Positions 1 through 9,100 of a DNA stretch of 64,000 nucleotides are shown here, one piece after another. Every line of letters begins with the position of its first letter. Position 1 is the first letter of the stretch. Origin of the DNA: Halobacillus faecis. GTDB lineage: Bacteria > Bacillota > Bacilli > Bacillales > Halobacillaceae. The notes under the pieces are model-generated. The model was not told the origin of the DNA and did not search any database. It saw nothing but the letters and a program-made list of their open reading frames with translations. The stretch covers positions 62,001 to 126,000 of the forward strand of contig NZ_BJYD01000023.1 of assembly GCF_007991335.1 (NCBI RefSeq), read 5' to 3'. A program made the position numbers and the translations under genes.

Positions 1-1679
<1,679 letters not shown>

Positions 1680-1698
1680 GGTTACCCTCCTATCTTAA

Positions 1699-2478
1699 TT
1701 ACGCGTTAACGGTTTCGTCTTCGATGCCAAGTTCCTGTTTAATCCAGTCATAGCCTTCCGCTTCAAGACGCTGGGAAAGTTCTGGTCCACCAGATTTAAC
1801 AACACGTCCTTGCATCATAACGTGTACTTTATCAGGAGTAATGTAGTTCAATAGACGCTGGTAGTGAGTAATGATCAAGCAACCGAAAGCATCGTTGCGC
1901 ATTTCGTTAATTCCTTTAGCAACAACCTTCAATGCATCGATATCAAGCCCTGAATCGATTTCATCCAAAATAGCAATGGCTGGTTGGATCATCATTAATT
2001 GTAGGATTTCGTTACGTTTTTTCTCACCGCCGGAGAAACCTTCGTTAAGATAACGCTGTGCCATGTTTTTATCCATATCAAGCGTATCCATTTTCGCATC
2101 CATCTCTTTGATGAATTTCATTAGGGAGATTTCATCGCCTTCTTCACGGTGAGCGTTAACAGAAGAACGCAGGAAATCAGAATTTGTTACGCCACTGATT
2201 TCGCTAGGATATTGCATCGCAAGGAATAGCCCAGCTTGAGCTCGCTCGTCCACTTCCATTTCAAGAACGTTTTCGCCGTCAAGCAATACTTCACCTTTTG
2301 TTACTTCATATTTAGGATGACCCATGATTGCGGAAGCCAGTGTGGATTTACCAGTTCCGTTCGGTCCCATAACAGCGTGGAATTCCCCACCGTTGATTGT
2401 TAAATTTACACCTTTAAGGATTTCTTGACCTTCAATTTCTACGTGAAGATCTTTGATTTCTAAAGTTGATCCTGCCAT
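1699..2478 (-). CDS. sufC: Fe-S cluster assembly ATPase SufC
   Basis: A 259-residue ABC-type ATPase of the SufBCD complex. The start is MAGSTLEIKDLHVEIEG, preceded by GGAGGTATTCATTT. A longer in-frame reading adds 23 residues but is not family-like and lacks a good ribosome-binding site. Walker A is GPNGTGKSTL (about residues 38-47), the signature FSGGEKKRNEI is near residue 150 and Walker B AILDEIDSGLD near 175. SufC-type ATPases lack membrane partners. This one has SufD directly downstream. First gene of the suf operon, with a candidate promoter about 90 bp upstream. Confidence 0.96.
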   Translation of the reverse strand: MAGSTLEIKDLHVEIEGQEILKGVNLTINGGEFHAVMGPNGTGKSTLASAIMGHPKYEVTKGEVLLDGENVLEMEVDERAQAGLFLAMQYPSEISGVTNSDFLRSSVNAHREEGDEISLMKFIKEMDAKMDTLDMDKNMAQRYLNEGFSGGEKKRNEILQLMMIQPAIAILDEIDSGLDIDALKVVAKGINEMRNDAFGCLIITHYQRLLNYITPDKVHVMMQGRVVKSGGPELSQRLEAEGYDWIKQELGIEDETVNA

Positions 2479-2564
2479 AAATGAATACCTCCAGTATCTA
2501 TTATTATCGAATGTCCAAGTTAGTTGGAAACAAAGAACTATTCTCAATTTATTCTCATTACAAT

Positions 2565-2591
2565 CTTATATCATTTAGTGCTTGTTATCAA
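2565..2591 (-). promoter_or_regulatory. Candidate sigma-A promoter of the suf operon
   Basis: On the minus strand TTGATA and TATAAG are separated by only 15 bp, about 90 bp before sufC. The short spacer makes this uncertain. Between it and sufC two copies of TGAGAAT lie 11 bp apart (2543-2562), which might bind a regulator. Confidence 0.4.
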
Positions 2592-2671
2592 CTTTTTCCC
2601 TTTACCTGAAACCAGAAGGGCTGGACATGCAAAGAACATATTTCTACATATTTCATGTGTATTATAACATG

Positions 2672-2705
2672 AAAAAATCAGGTGACTAAACACACCTGAT
2701 TTTTT
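2672..2705 (-). terminator. Rho-independent terminator
   Basis: A 13-bp arm (AAAAAATCAGGTG) pairs perfectly with CACCTGATTTTTT around an 8-base loop. It follows the small gene at 2722-2892 and shields sufC from readthrough. Confidence 0.85.
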
Positions 2706-2721
2706 CGTTTAATGTAAGGAT

Positions 2722-2892
2722 TTATTTATGCAATTGACGGTCGACCTGGGCAATCATTTTCTGACTCTCTTCGAATTCACGTTGGCGTTTTTCTTCTACT
2801 TTCAAGCGTGTATCCAACTTTCTGCTGTATTCCGCATAACTCATGTTATGGGATTGATGCATGGCCTTCTCCATATCAGCAGTATAATTCAT
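2722..2892 (-). CDS. Small charged hypothetical protein
   Basis: A 56-residue reading frame starting MNYTADMEKAMHQSHN and ending QVDRQLHK. It is rich in Lys, Glu, Arg and Gln, predicted almost wholly helical, with no cysteines or membrane segment. I do not recognise the family. A perfect terminator follows directly, which supports a real transcript. The ribosome-binding site is weak (GATCTGAAA before ATG), and no better in-frame start exists before the upstream stop. It lies between the suf and met-yurZ operons. A cre-like site (3022-3035) lies upstream. Function unknown. Confidence 0.6.
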   Translation of the reverse strand: MNYTADMEKAMHQSHNMSYAEYSRKLDTRLKVEEKRQREFEESQKMIAQVDRQLHK

Positions 2893-3021
2893 TTTCAGAT
2901 CGTCACTAATAACGAATCAACCCTTTCAGATTATTTACATAATTTAAAGTACCATAGATCCTATATCCAAATAAAACCCCTTGAAACTTTAAATTCATGC
3001 AAAACAAATCTTCAGCTCCAA

Positions 3022-3035
3022 TGTAAGCGTTTACC
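3022..3035 (-). promoter_or_regulatory. cre-like site (CcpA)
   Basis: TGTAAGCGTTTACC differs by one base from the CcpA consensus TGWAANCGNTNWCA. It lies 130 bp before the small gene at 2722-2892 and just past the end of the yurZ-like gene. Which gene it serves, if any, is unclear. Confidence 0.4.
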
Positions 3036-3088
3036 ACAACCGAACGTCTAGAATACATCTGATTTCCTTGAATTTTCTAATAACTTCA

Positions 3089-3454
3089 TTAATTAACTGT
3101 TGTTGTCAAATCCATGTATGCATCCTGTACAAGTGTTACGGCCTGACTTAAAGCCGCTCCCCCTCCAAATGCAGCTGCAACACCACAAGCTTCTAGTATT
3201 TCCTTTTCTGTTGCGCCCTGATCGACACAGCCTTTCGTGTGATAAATCATACAATACTCATCCTGTGCAACAATACTGATTCCTAATGCCATCAATTGCT
3301 TTTCTTTTTTAGATAGTTCTCCAGCTTTAAAACATTCTTGTGTAAATTCATCGAACTTATGAGAAACTTCCGGCATGTGCTCTCTGAAGGCTCCCATTCC
3401 TTCTTTATAATCATGTAAATACGTTTGCGTCCACGTCATATTTTGCTCCTGCAT
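3089..3454 (-). CDS. yurZ: AhpD/carboxymuconolactone-decarboxylase-like protein (YurZ-like)
   Basis: A 121-residue protein of the CMD/AhpD fold, starting [19 protein letters not shown] after GGGAGGTTTTCAT; an upstream in-frame ATG is too far from that site. The core has two cysteines in the run [14 protein letters not shown] rather than the CxxC of AhpD peroxidase partners, so a peroxidase role is doubtful. Position between suf and metQ matches B. subtilis yurZ. It follows metQ by 66 bp with no clear terminator, so it may be the last gene of the SAM-responsive met operon. Biochemical role unknown. Confidence 0.75.
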   Translation of the reverse strand: MQEQNMTWTQTYLHDYKEGMGAFREHMPEVSHKFDEFTQECFKAGELSKKEKQLMALGISIVAQDEYCMIYHTKGCVDQGATEKEILEACGVAAAFGGGAALSQAVTLVQDAYMDLTTTVN

Positions 3455-3520
3455 ATGAAAACCTCCCAATAAAAATAAGTGACTGCGGTTAGTATAAACC
3501 GCAGCCACCCATTTTATCCG

Positions 3521-4378
3521 TTATTCAGCATCACTTGATACCGGCACAACAGCACCGTCATATTCTTCTTTTATGAAGTTCACGATCTCTTCAGAACGAA
3601 GAACTTCTACAAGTTTATTCAATGCTTCATTGTCTTTATCATCACTATTAGCAGCAACAACGTTCACATAAGGAGAATCAGATTCCTCCAGGATAATTGA
3701 ATCCTCACTAGGAGACAGTCCCGCTTCAATGGCATAGTTCGTGTTAATCGCTACAAGCACATCTTCTTCACGTTGGTAAACTTGTGGAAGGTTGGCTGCA
3801 TCTACTCCTGTATCAAATTCAATGTTTTTAGGGTTTTCTACAACATCCTGCACAGTGGCATCTACTTTTTCAACACTTTCATCCAACTTGATCAGTCCCT
3901 CTTTCTCTAAGAGAGAAAGGATTCGACCGTGTGTGGAGACAGAACGACTCATGACCAGCGTTGTACCTTCTTCAACGTCTTCCAGGCTTTCATACTTTTG
4001 AGAATAAACTCCGATGGGCTCAATGTGGATCCCCCCGAGGTTTGCAAAGTCGTACCCTTTCTCTTCCTCTTGAATCTCCATATAAGGGATCGTTTGGAAA
4101 TAGTTTGCGTCAATACGACCTTCATCTAAGTCTTGGTTCGGTAAAATGTAATCCTGATACTCTTCAATAGTTAATGTAATTCCTTCTTCTTCAAGCATAG
4201 GTTTTGCTTCTTCAAGAACTTCAGCATGTGGCACACTGGTAGCTCCTACCTTAATCTCTTTTGTTCCACCTTCTTCACCTTCAGATCCTGATGTATTTTC
4301 ATCCTCACTAGAGGACCCGCAAGCTGCGAGAACAAGGATAAGCAATACGGCAATTAAACTCGTCCAGATTTTTTTCAT
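3521..4378 (-). CDS. metQ: Methionine ABC transporter substrate-binding lipoprotein MetQ
   Basis: 285 residues. The signal peptide ends in the lipobox LVLAACG, so it is lipidated and anchored outside the membrane. The mature part starts with an acidic low-complexity linker rich in Ser, Gly and Glu, then the NlpA/MetQ fold: IKVGATSVPHAEVLEEAKP, YFQTIPYME and GVYSQKYES. MetQ captures methionine (often D-methionine or peptides too) for MetN-MetI. Last transporter gene, 26 bp after metI. The whole operon is read from the S-box leaders near 6.2-6.6 kb. Confidence 0.95.
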   Translation of the reverse strand: MKKIWTSLIAVLLILVLAACGSSSEDENTSGSEGEEGGTKEIKVGATSVPHAEVLEEAKPMLEEEGITLTIEEYQDYILPNQDLDEGRIDANYFQTIPYMEIQEEEKGYDFANLGGIHIEPIGVYSQKYESLEDVEEGTTLVMSRSVSTHGRILSLLEKEGLIKLDESVEKVDATVQDVVENPKNIEFDTGVDAANLPQVYQREEDVLVAINTNYAIEAGLSPSEDSIILEESDSPYVNVVAANSDDKDNEALNKLVEVLRSEEIVNFIKEEYDGAVVPVSSDAE

Positions 4379-4404
4379 TTTTCATTCTCTCCCTTTTCTT
4401 TATT

Positions 4405-5073
4405 TTATCTTTTATCCAATTTACGTGAGATGGCATCTCCGATGAATTGGAATATAAACACAATTAATATGATTAAAATGGTACAAATGAATACAACATC
4501 AAAGTTACTTCGTTGGAACCCGTAGAAATAGGCAAAATCGCCGAGACCACCAGATCCAATAGCACCGGCTACTGCGGTGTAACCAATCAATGCGATGGCA
4601 GTTACGGTAATCCCTGATATCAGAGCTGGCATCGATTCCGGAAGTAATACTTTAAATATAATCGTTGAATACTTAGCTCCCATAGATTTCGCTGCTTCCA
4701 CGACACCTTTGTCCACTTCTTTCAAAGCAATTTCCACTAATCGGGCATAAAATGGTGCTCCGCCTATAATCAGTGCAGGTAATGCTGCTTGCGGTCCTCG
4801 AATGGTCCCTAACAGAAAATCGGTAAACGGGAACAATAGTAATATAAGAATGATAAAGGGAATCGCTCTAAATATGTTAACGACGGAAGCTGTGATCCAA
4901 TTCAACGTTTTGTTTGCCCAAAGACCCCCGGGTCCTGTCAAATAAAGGAGCAGACCCAAAAGTAAACCCAAAACGAATGTCCCAGCGACAGAAACCAGCG
5001 TCATATACAGGGTTTCGTTTGTAGCTGTAATCATGTCTTCCATTCTTACGTTCGGGAACCATTGATTAAACAT
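4405..5073 (-). CDS. metI: Methionine ABC transporter permease MetI
   Basis: 222 residues with five to six hydrophobic segments. It has the ABC permease EAA-type loop ([20 protein letters not shown], about residues 130-150) that contacts the ATPase. Typical MetI/MetP length and sequence, for example [17 protein letters not shown]. Its ATG lies inside the end of metN (8-bp overlap), indicating coupled translation. It forms the membrane channel for methionine uptake. B. subtilis calls this gene metP. Confidence 0.95.
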   Translation of the reverse strand: MFNQWFPNVRMEDMITATNETLYMTLVSVAGTFVLGLLLGLLLYLTGPGGLWANKTLNWITASVVNIFRAIPFIILILLLFPFTDFLLGTIRGPQAALPALIIGGAPFYARLVEIALKEVDKGVVEAAKSMGAKYSTIIFKVLLPESMPALISGITVTAIALIGYTAVAGAIGSGGLGDFAYFYGFQRSNFDVVFICTILIILIVFIFQFIGDAISRKLDKR

Positions 5074-6091
5074 GTGGATTCACCTCCACTTCTACAGATG
5101 TTGACTCAATATATTCAATGGCCCGTTGAACTTCAGTTTGATCTCCGTCAAACTGAACAAACATTGTCCCATACGCACCCTTTTGTGTTTGGGTGATCTT
5201 TCCATGAAGAATATTGACGTCTACTTCAAACTTCCTTGATAGATCACTGATTAATGCCTGGTTTGTACTTTCTCCGACAAAATGAAGACGTATGATTTCT
5301 CCGGACCGATAATTATCTTTGATTAACTGCAGGGACGTCTCTTTTTCAGGGTCCCCCATCACTTGATCCACAAACTTCTTCGTTACAGGTTTTTTAGGAT
5401 GAAGAAAGACGTCCAATACTTCCCCTTGTTCAACAACTTTTCCTTCTTCCATAACCGCCACCTGATGACAAATTTTGCGGATGACGTGCATTTCATGTGT
5501 AATCAGAACGATTGTAAGGCCAAGCTTTTCGTTAATATCCACAAGAAGATCCAGGATGGAATCTGTGGTTTCAGGGTCCAGGGCCGATGTGGCCTCATCA
5601 CATAAAAGAACTTTCGGGTTGTTTGCAAGCGCTCTGGCTATCCCTACTCTCTGCTTTTGCCCACCACTCAATTGGGATGGATACGAACCTCCCCGGCCTT
5701 TTAACCCGACCAAATCAATCAATTCATCGACACGTTTTTGCCTTTCTGCTTTTGGGACCCCTGCAATTTCCAAAGGAAAAGCGATATTATCATGAACGGT
5801 TCGTGACCAGAGCAAATTGAAATGCTGGAAGATCATCCCGATTTCTTGTCTGGCCAATCTTAATTTTCCTTTGCTTAATGAAGTAAGTTCCTGATCATTT
5901 ACTAGAATGCTGCCTTCTGTTGGGTCTTCCAAGCGATTCAGCAACCGAATGAATGTACTTTTACCTGCACCGCTGTAGCCGATGACTCCATAAATTTCTC
6001 CTTTATTGATATTTAGACTTAAATCATCCACTGCGCGTACATCCTGATCTTTCGTGTGGAATATCTTAGATAGTCCTTTAATTGTAATCAT
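5066..6091 (-). CDS. metN: Methionine ABC transporter ATP-binding protein MetN
   Basis: 341 residues, the usual MetN length. It starts [13 protein letters not shown] after GGAGGGAAAACAAC; the longer reading frame runs back into the riboswitch terminator and is not used. Walker A is [13 protein letters not shown] (about 38-50), signature [15 protein letters not shown] (about 140), Walker [14 protein letters not shown] (about 162). A C-terminal NIL/ACT-like domain (about 265-341) is the methionine-sensing regulatory domain of this family. First gene of metNIQ-yurZ, immediately downstream of an S-box riboswitch. Confidence 0.96.
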   Translation of the reverse strand: MITIKGLSKIFHTKDQDVRAVDDLSLNINKGEIYGVIGYSGAGKSTFIRLLNRLEDPTEGSILVNDQELTSLSKGKLRLARQEIGMIFQHFNLLWSRTVHDNIAFPLEIAGVPKAERQKRVDELIDLVGLKGRGGSYPSQLSGGQKQRVGIARALANNPKVLLCDEATSALDPETTDSILDLLVDINEKLGLTIVLITHEMHVIRKICHQVAVMEEGKVVEQGEVLDVFLHPKKPVTKKFVDQVMGDPEKETSLQLIKDNYRSGEIIRLHFVGESTNQALISDLSRKFEVDVNILHGKITQTQKGAYGTMFVQFDGDQTEVQRAIEYIESTSVEVEVNPHV

Positions 6092-6110
6092 GTTGTTTTC
6101 CCTCCACTTC

Positions 6111-6149
6111 AAAAAAACGCCACTCTGTCTCGAGAACAGAATGGCGTTT
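6111..6149 (-). terminator. Riboswitch-controlled terminator before metN
   Basis: On the minus strand AACGCCATTCTGT pairs with ACAGAGTGGCGTT and is followed by a run of seven T. The 3' strand of the aptamer's P1 helix continues GAGAACAG, which is complementary to CTGTTCTC in this hairpin. That gives the expected antiterminator/terminator switch. Confidence 0.9.
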
Positions 6150-6171
6150 ATAATCATACCTAAAAATCTGT

Positions 6172-6284
6172 TCTCTCATCTGTCAAAGCTTTATACTTTG
6201 CAGGATTTGGCACCTGAGCAAAACAGTTTTGCCGGTTGCCGGGCATCATCGGGCCAGTCCCTCCGCCACTCTGGATAAGAGATT
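6172..6284 (-). ncRNA. SAM-I (S-box) riboswitch, proximal copy, metNIQ leader
   Basis: Read on the minus strand this shows the S-box core: CTTATCCAGAGTGGCGGAGG, then GACTGGCCCGATGATGCCCG, GCAACCGGCAAAACTG, GGTGCCAAATCCTGC and a closing GATGAGAG that pairs with the 5' CTCTTATC as P1. SAM binding stabilises P1, so the terminator at 6111-6149 forms and metNIQ transcription stops. With low SAM the antiterminator forms and the methionine importer is made. It lies between its own promoter and metN. Confidence 0.96.
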
Positions 6285-6335
6285 TTAATTTATTAAATTA
6301 TTATTGCTTTAACTCGTTTAAGTGGTACAAAAAGG

Positions 6336-6364
6336 ATTTTAGCACCGTAAGAATTTTGTGTCAA
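6336..6364 (-). promoter_or_regulatory. Sigma-A promoter of the proximal S-box/metNIQ transcript
   Basis: Perfect -35 TTGACA, 17-bp spacer, -10 TAAAAT on the minus strand, placed about 50 bp before the proximal aptamer. It sits after the terminator of the distal S-box, so metNIQ has a promoter independent of the upstream riboswitch. Confidence 0.8.
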
Positions 6365-6460
6365 CTCATAAACAGATTCTTCAGAAAAATAAATTCATTC
6401 AAATCCATAAAATGTACACATCTTCCTTAGGAAACATCTACTATATATTCCATTGGTAAA

Positions 6461-6492
6461 ATAAAAAATCCCTTCTTTAAATAGAAGAGATT
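6461..6492 (-). terminator. Terminator of the distal S-box leader
   Basis: AATCTCTTCT pairs with AGAAGGGATT (one G-U pair) around a short loop and is followed by TTTT and a T-rich tract on the minus strand. Confidence 0.85.
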
Positions 6493-6503
6493 CGTCGTTT
6501 TTA

Positions 6504-6614
6504 CATTTCTCATCTATCAAAGTCAAAGACTTCGCAGGAATTAGCACCGTACAGTGTACCTGCCGGTTGCCGGGCATCGTCGGGCCAGTCCCTCCGCCGC
6601 TCTGGATAAGTGAA
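6504..6614 (-). ncRNA. SAM-I (S-box) riboswitch, distal copy
   Basis: A second complete S-box aptamer in the same direction: CTTATCCAGAGCGGCGGAGG, GACTGGCCCGACGATGCCCG, GCAACCGGCAGGTACACTGT, GGTGCTAATTCCTGC and a closing GATGAGAA. It is near-identical to the proximal copy in the core but has different peripheral loops. It has its own promoter and terminator. No gene lies between its terminator and the next promoter, so readthrough can only feed the second riboswitch and metNIQ. Confidence 0.95.
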
Positions 6615-6638
6615 GATGTCGATATGAAATTATAAATT

Positions 6639-6668
6639 ATGTTAGCATGAGGGATAGATGAGCGTCAA
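6639..6668 (-). promoter_or_regulatory. Candidate promoter of the distal S-box
   Basis: TTGACG, 18-bp spacer, TAACAT on the minus strand, about 25 bp before the distal aptamer. Confidence 0.6.
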
Positions 6669-6702
6669 TCCATAACCTTCGCTAAATAAAAGGAGAATGA
6701 CC

Positions 6703-7125
6703 TTGAGTAAACAAGCCCCTTTGTTTGAATTACCTTATATTAACGACCACTCTTCCATTTATAAACTTGAGGACGATTTAGGGAAAGTGATCGTCTTGAC
6801 CTTTTGGGCTTCCTGGTGTCCCGATTGTGGAAAAGACTTACCTATGAAAGAACAACTATTCAAAACAATGGACCATGACAAAGTAAAATTATTGACAATT
6901 AATGTAACCGGGAGGGAGCGGAATAGAGAGGAAGGCATTGAATTCACCGAAAAGTTTTTAACCCAGCCTACCCTTGCTGATAAAGGTCGCTATGTCTATG
7001 ACCTCTATAATTGTGATGGTGTTCCTTCCACCATCATCATAGATCAGGAAGGTGATATTCATGCGAATTTTGGTGATCAATCCTCCTTTTTAGATATTGT
7101 AAGCAAATTAGGAGAAATCGTTTGA
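6703..7125 (+). CDS. TlpA/ResA-like thiol-disulfide oxidoreductase
   Basis: 140 residues with a thioredoxin-like fold. The active site is WASWCPDCGKDLP (Cys about residues 38 and 41); CPDC is typical of TlpA/peroxiredoxin-like proteins. The cis-proline loop is GVPSTIIIDQEGDI. No signal peptide or membrane anchor is visible, so it is probably cytosolic, unlike ResA. Start: AAAGGAG is followed 7 bp later by TTG; an in-frame ATG at 6697 is too close to the site. It is divergent from the S-box leaders and ends at a terminator shared with the thioredoxin-like gene at 7262. Confidence 0.85.
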   Translation: MSKQAPLFELPYINDHSSIYKLEDDLGKVIVLTFWASWCPDCGKDLPMKEQLFKTMDHDKVKLLTINVTGRERNREEGIEFTEKFLTQPTLADKGRYVYDLYNCDGVPSTIIIDQEGDIHANFGDQSSFLDIVSKLGEIV

Positions 7126-7135
7126 TATTCAAAAC

Positions 7136-7178
7136 AAAAAAGACAGCAATGACATTCCAGGGTCACTGCTGTCTTTTC
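7136..7178. terminator. Bidirectional terminator
   Basis: AAAGACAGCAATGAC pairs with GTCACTGCTGTCTTT (one mismatch) between two convergent genes, with A and T runs on the two sides. Confidence 0.8.
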
Positions 7179-7261
7179 CATTATTGAATAAATTCCACAC
7201 CTAAATAATAAGAAAATGATTAAGTTCTACAGAATTGGTCATTTCCTGGGAAATACATACA

Positions 7262-7573
7262 CTATTCAACAAAACCAATCACTTTTTCATACATATAGGA
7301 GACAGATTGAAAAGCATAAATCTTTTCTTTCACCTGCCCGCCACTCGTCACAAGCAGACATGGAACACTTTTAATTTTATATCGTTGCATCCATTCCGGG
7401 TGCAAGGAAGCATTCATTTCCTTAAAGACTTCTCTTTCAAATACAGACTCGAGTGTTGTAAGCATTTGACGAGCTAAATGACAAGTTCCGCAAAAAGGGC
7501 TATGGACGAAGGTGAGGGTGGTTTGTGGAGCGTTAAAGTGCTTCTTTGCTTCTGTTGTTTTTATTTCCTCCAC
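7262..7573 (-). CDS. yusE: Thioredoxin-like protein (YusE-like)
   Basis: About 103 residues with a thioredoxin fold. The active site is SPFCGTCHLARQ (CGTC) and the cis-Pro loop KSVPCLLVTSGGQV. Likely a cytosolic thiol reductase. Start: AGGAGG stands directly against an ATG at 7579, so the GTG two codons later (7573), 6 bp from the site, is the better start. The stop of the Toprim gene lies just upstream, so the two are cotranscribed. Position matches yusE next to yusF and gcvH in B. subtilis. Confidence 0.85.
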   Translation of the reverse strand: MEEIKTTEAKKHFNAPQTTLTFVHSPFCGTCHLARQMLTTLESVFEREVFKEMNASLHPEWMQRYKIKSVPCLLVTSGGQVKEKIYAFQSVSYMYEKVIGFVE

Positions 7574-7583
7574 ATTCATCCTC

Positions 7584-7931
7584 CTATATTAAATAAATCG
7601 ACTTCACATTGAAATGTCTACTGAGTAAGGCTCTTGCCAATTCAGGTTCCGGCGTAGCTGCCACTTCCCTGAAAGCCTTATCTATATAGATATGCTCGGC
7701 GTGAGGAAGCTCTTCCGTCAATTGTTTTCTTAATTTATAGCCAGAGTCATCTTCATCCACTAGAATATACACGGTTCGATCATCTAAGTTATGATCAAGA
7801 ATCATTTCTTCCATCCGCTCAATTCCTAAAGTGCCATGGGTGCAGATGATTTCAATTTCTTCATCAAGAACTTTATTCAACTTCTTTTTATCTGTGATTC
7901 CTTCAACAATGACGATTCGTTCTCCATCCAT
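7584..7931 (-). CDS. yusF: Toprim-domain protein (YusF-like)
   Basis: About 115 residues forming a single Toprim domain: IVIVEGITDKKKL with the conserved Glu, and YILVDEDDSGYKLRKQL giving the DxD motif. Toprim domains bind Mg2+ in primases, topoisomerases and small nucleases such as RNase M5. The short stand-alone form of Bacillus (YusF) has no proven substrate. The start could be ATG at 7931, ATG at 7937 or GTG at 7940. I choose 7931 for its spacing to TAGGTG. It probably shares a transcript with the downstream yusE-like gene. Confidence 0.85.
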   Translation of the reverse strand: MDGERIVIVEGITDKKKLNKVLDEEIEIICTHGTLGIERMEEMILDHNLDDRTVYILVDEDDSGYKLRKQLTEELPHAEHIYIDKAFREVAATPEPELARALLSRHFNVKSIYLI

Positions 7932-7954
7932 CTTCATCACCTACTATATAGAAA

Positions 7955-7981
7955 CAGACCATGCCAATCAGGCATGGTCTG
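7955..7981 (-). terminator. Hairpin after gcvH
   Basis: Perfect 11-bp stem CAGACCATGCC/GGCATGGTCTG with a 5-base loop, followed on the minus strand by TTTC. The T-run is weak. Confidence 0.6.
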
Positions 7982-8053
7982 AACATGATTAAGATCAAAC
8001 GTGATCATGTCAGACAAGGTTTCTTAAAGCCCTGCCTGTCCAATGCACTATTC

Positions 8054-8437
8054 TTAGTCTTCATCAATCATTGCTTCATATTCTTCCGGTGTCATCAAGT
8101 CGTTGATTTTAGAGTTGTCACTAGGTTCAACGACAACCATCCATGCCTTATCGTAAGGAGATTCGTTAACAAACTCTGGACTGTCTTCCAAGTCTTCATT
8201 TACTTCTACAACCTTACCACTGAGAGGAGCATAAAGTTCAGAGACGGTCTTTACAGATTCCACGCTGCCAAATGGCTCATCCGCTTCCAGTTCATCTCCA
8301 ACTTCTGGAAGTTCTACGAATACGATATCCCCAAGTTCTGATTGCGCAAATTCAGTAATACCGACCCTTACTTTTTCTCCTTCTTCTTTCACCCATTCGT
8401 GTTCTTCAGAATAACGCAGATCTTTAGGTACGCTCAT
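8054..8437 (-). CDS. gcvH: Glycine cleavage system H protein
   Basis: 127 residues, identical in length to B. subtilis GcvH. The lipoylation lysine is in [14 protein letters not shown] (about residue 63). The fold regions [11 protein letters not shown] and [20 protein letters not shown] are clear. GcvH carries the aminomethyl group between GcvP and GcvT, and in Bacillus is also the obligatory intermediate for lipoyl transfer to other enzymes. Starts with ATG 8 bp after GGAGG. No gcvT/gcvP nearby, as in B. subtilis, which fits the lipoyl-relay role. Very acidic. Confidence 0.97.
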   Translation of the reverse strand: MSVPKDLRYSEEHEWVKEEGEKVRVGITEFAQSELGDIVFVELPEVGDELEADEPFGSVESVKTVSELYAPLSGKVVEVNEDLEDSPEFVNESPYDKAWMVVVEPSDNSKINDLMTPEEYEAMIDED

Positions 8438-8520
8438 TTCCATTACCTCCAAAATAATAATTATAGTTCAACATCAAATATAAACATAAAAGCTATATGC
8501 TTCTATTCCCAATAATGTGC

Positions 8521-8880
8521 TCACTGAGACCAAACGTTCTCAAACTCTTCTTGCTTAAACCCTACCGTTGTTTTCTCCCCATCAGTTAGGATAGGCCTTT
8601 TAATCAACATACCATCAGATGCAAGCCACTCAAGCATTTCGGCTTCTTCTGCTTCTTTTAGCTTGTCCTTCATGTTCAGTTCTCTATACTTTTTCCCACT
8701 AGTGTTGAAGAATTTTTTTGCTGGCTTATCACTAGTAGTAATGAAGCTTTGTAACTGATCTTTTGAAGGGGGGTTATTGACAATATGTACAGATTTGTAG
8801 TCAATCCCTTCCTCATCCAACCATTTTTTTGCTTTTTTACAGGTTCCGCAATTTGGGTACCAATAGAAGGTTAAAGACAT
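8521..8880 (-). CDS. yusI: ArsC/Spx-family protein (YusI-like)
   Basis: 119 residues of the arsenate reductase/Spx superfamily. An N-terminal YPNCGTCKKAKKWLDEEG gives a CxxC, followed by the helix-rich ArsC insertion (KKFFNTSGKKYREL) and the LIKRPILTDGEKTTVGF loop typical of ArsC/YffB/YusI proteins. It lacks features needed to call it Spx. Probably a cytosolic thiol reductase of unknown substrate; no ars operon is near. Location between gcvH and fadE matches yusI in B. subtilis. Stands alone between gaps. Confidence 0.85.
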   Translation of the reverse strand: MSLTFYWYPNCGTCKKAKKWLDEEGIDYKSVHIVNNPPSKDQLQSFITTSDKPAKKFFNTSGKKYRELNMKDKLKEAEEAEMLEWLASDGMLIKRPILTDGEKTTVGFKQEEFENVWSQ

Positions 8881-9043
8881 CTACACACCCTCCTTCTTCT
8901 TGTTGTCTAATATTTTATCATAACGAAGGTAAAGATTTCATTTATTTCTATTATTGTCTTTACAATCCTTACATAAAACTCTTCCATCATAGCTACCTTT
9001 TCCTGAAGACTCTCCTATTGTTTAAAAAGAGGGGCAAAACGAA

Positions 9044-9077
9044 GGCCTGCACCTTCGCGTTTTCGAAAGTGCAGGCC
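9044..9077 (-). terminator. Hairpin after fadE
   Basis: Perfect 9-bp arms GGCCTGCAC/GTGCAGGCC with a 16-base loop and a modest T tract. End of the fadN-fadA-fadE transcript. Confidence 0.65.
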
Positions 9078-9100
9078 CTGGGTCACATTCATCCTATTTG

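Noticed and set aside
2479-2547. Longer sufC start
   Set aside because: Adds 23 non-family residues and lacks a good ribosome-binding site; ATG at 2478 follows GGAGGTA.
6395-6577. 60-residue frame across the distal S-box and its terminator
   Set aside because: It runs through the riboswitch core and a terminator; no ribosome-binding site and no homology seen.
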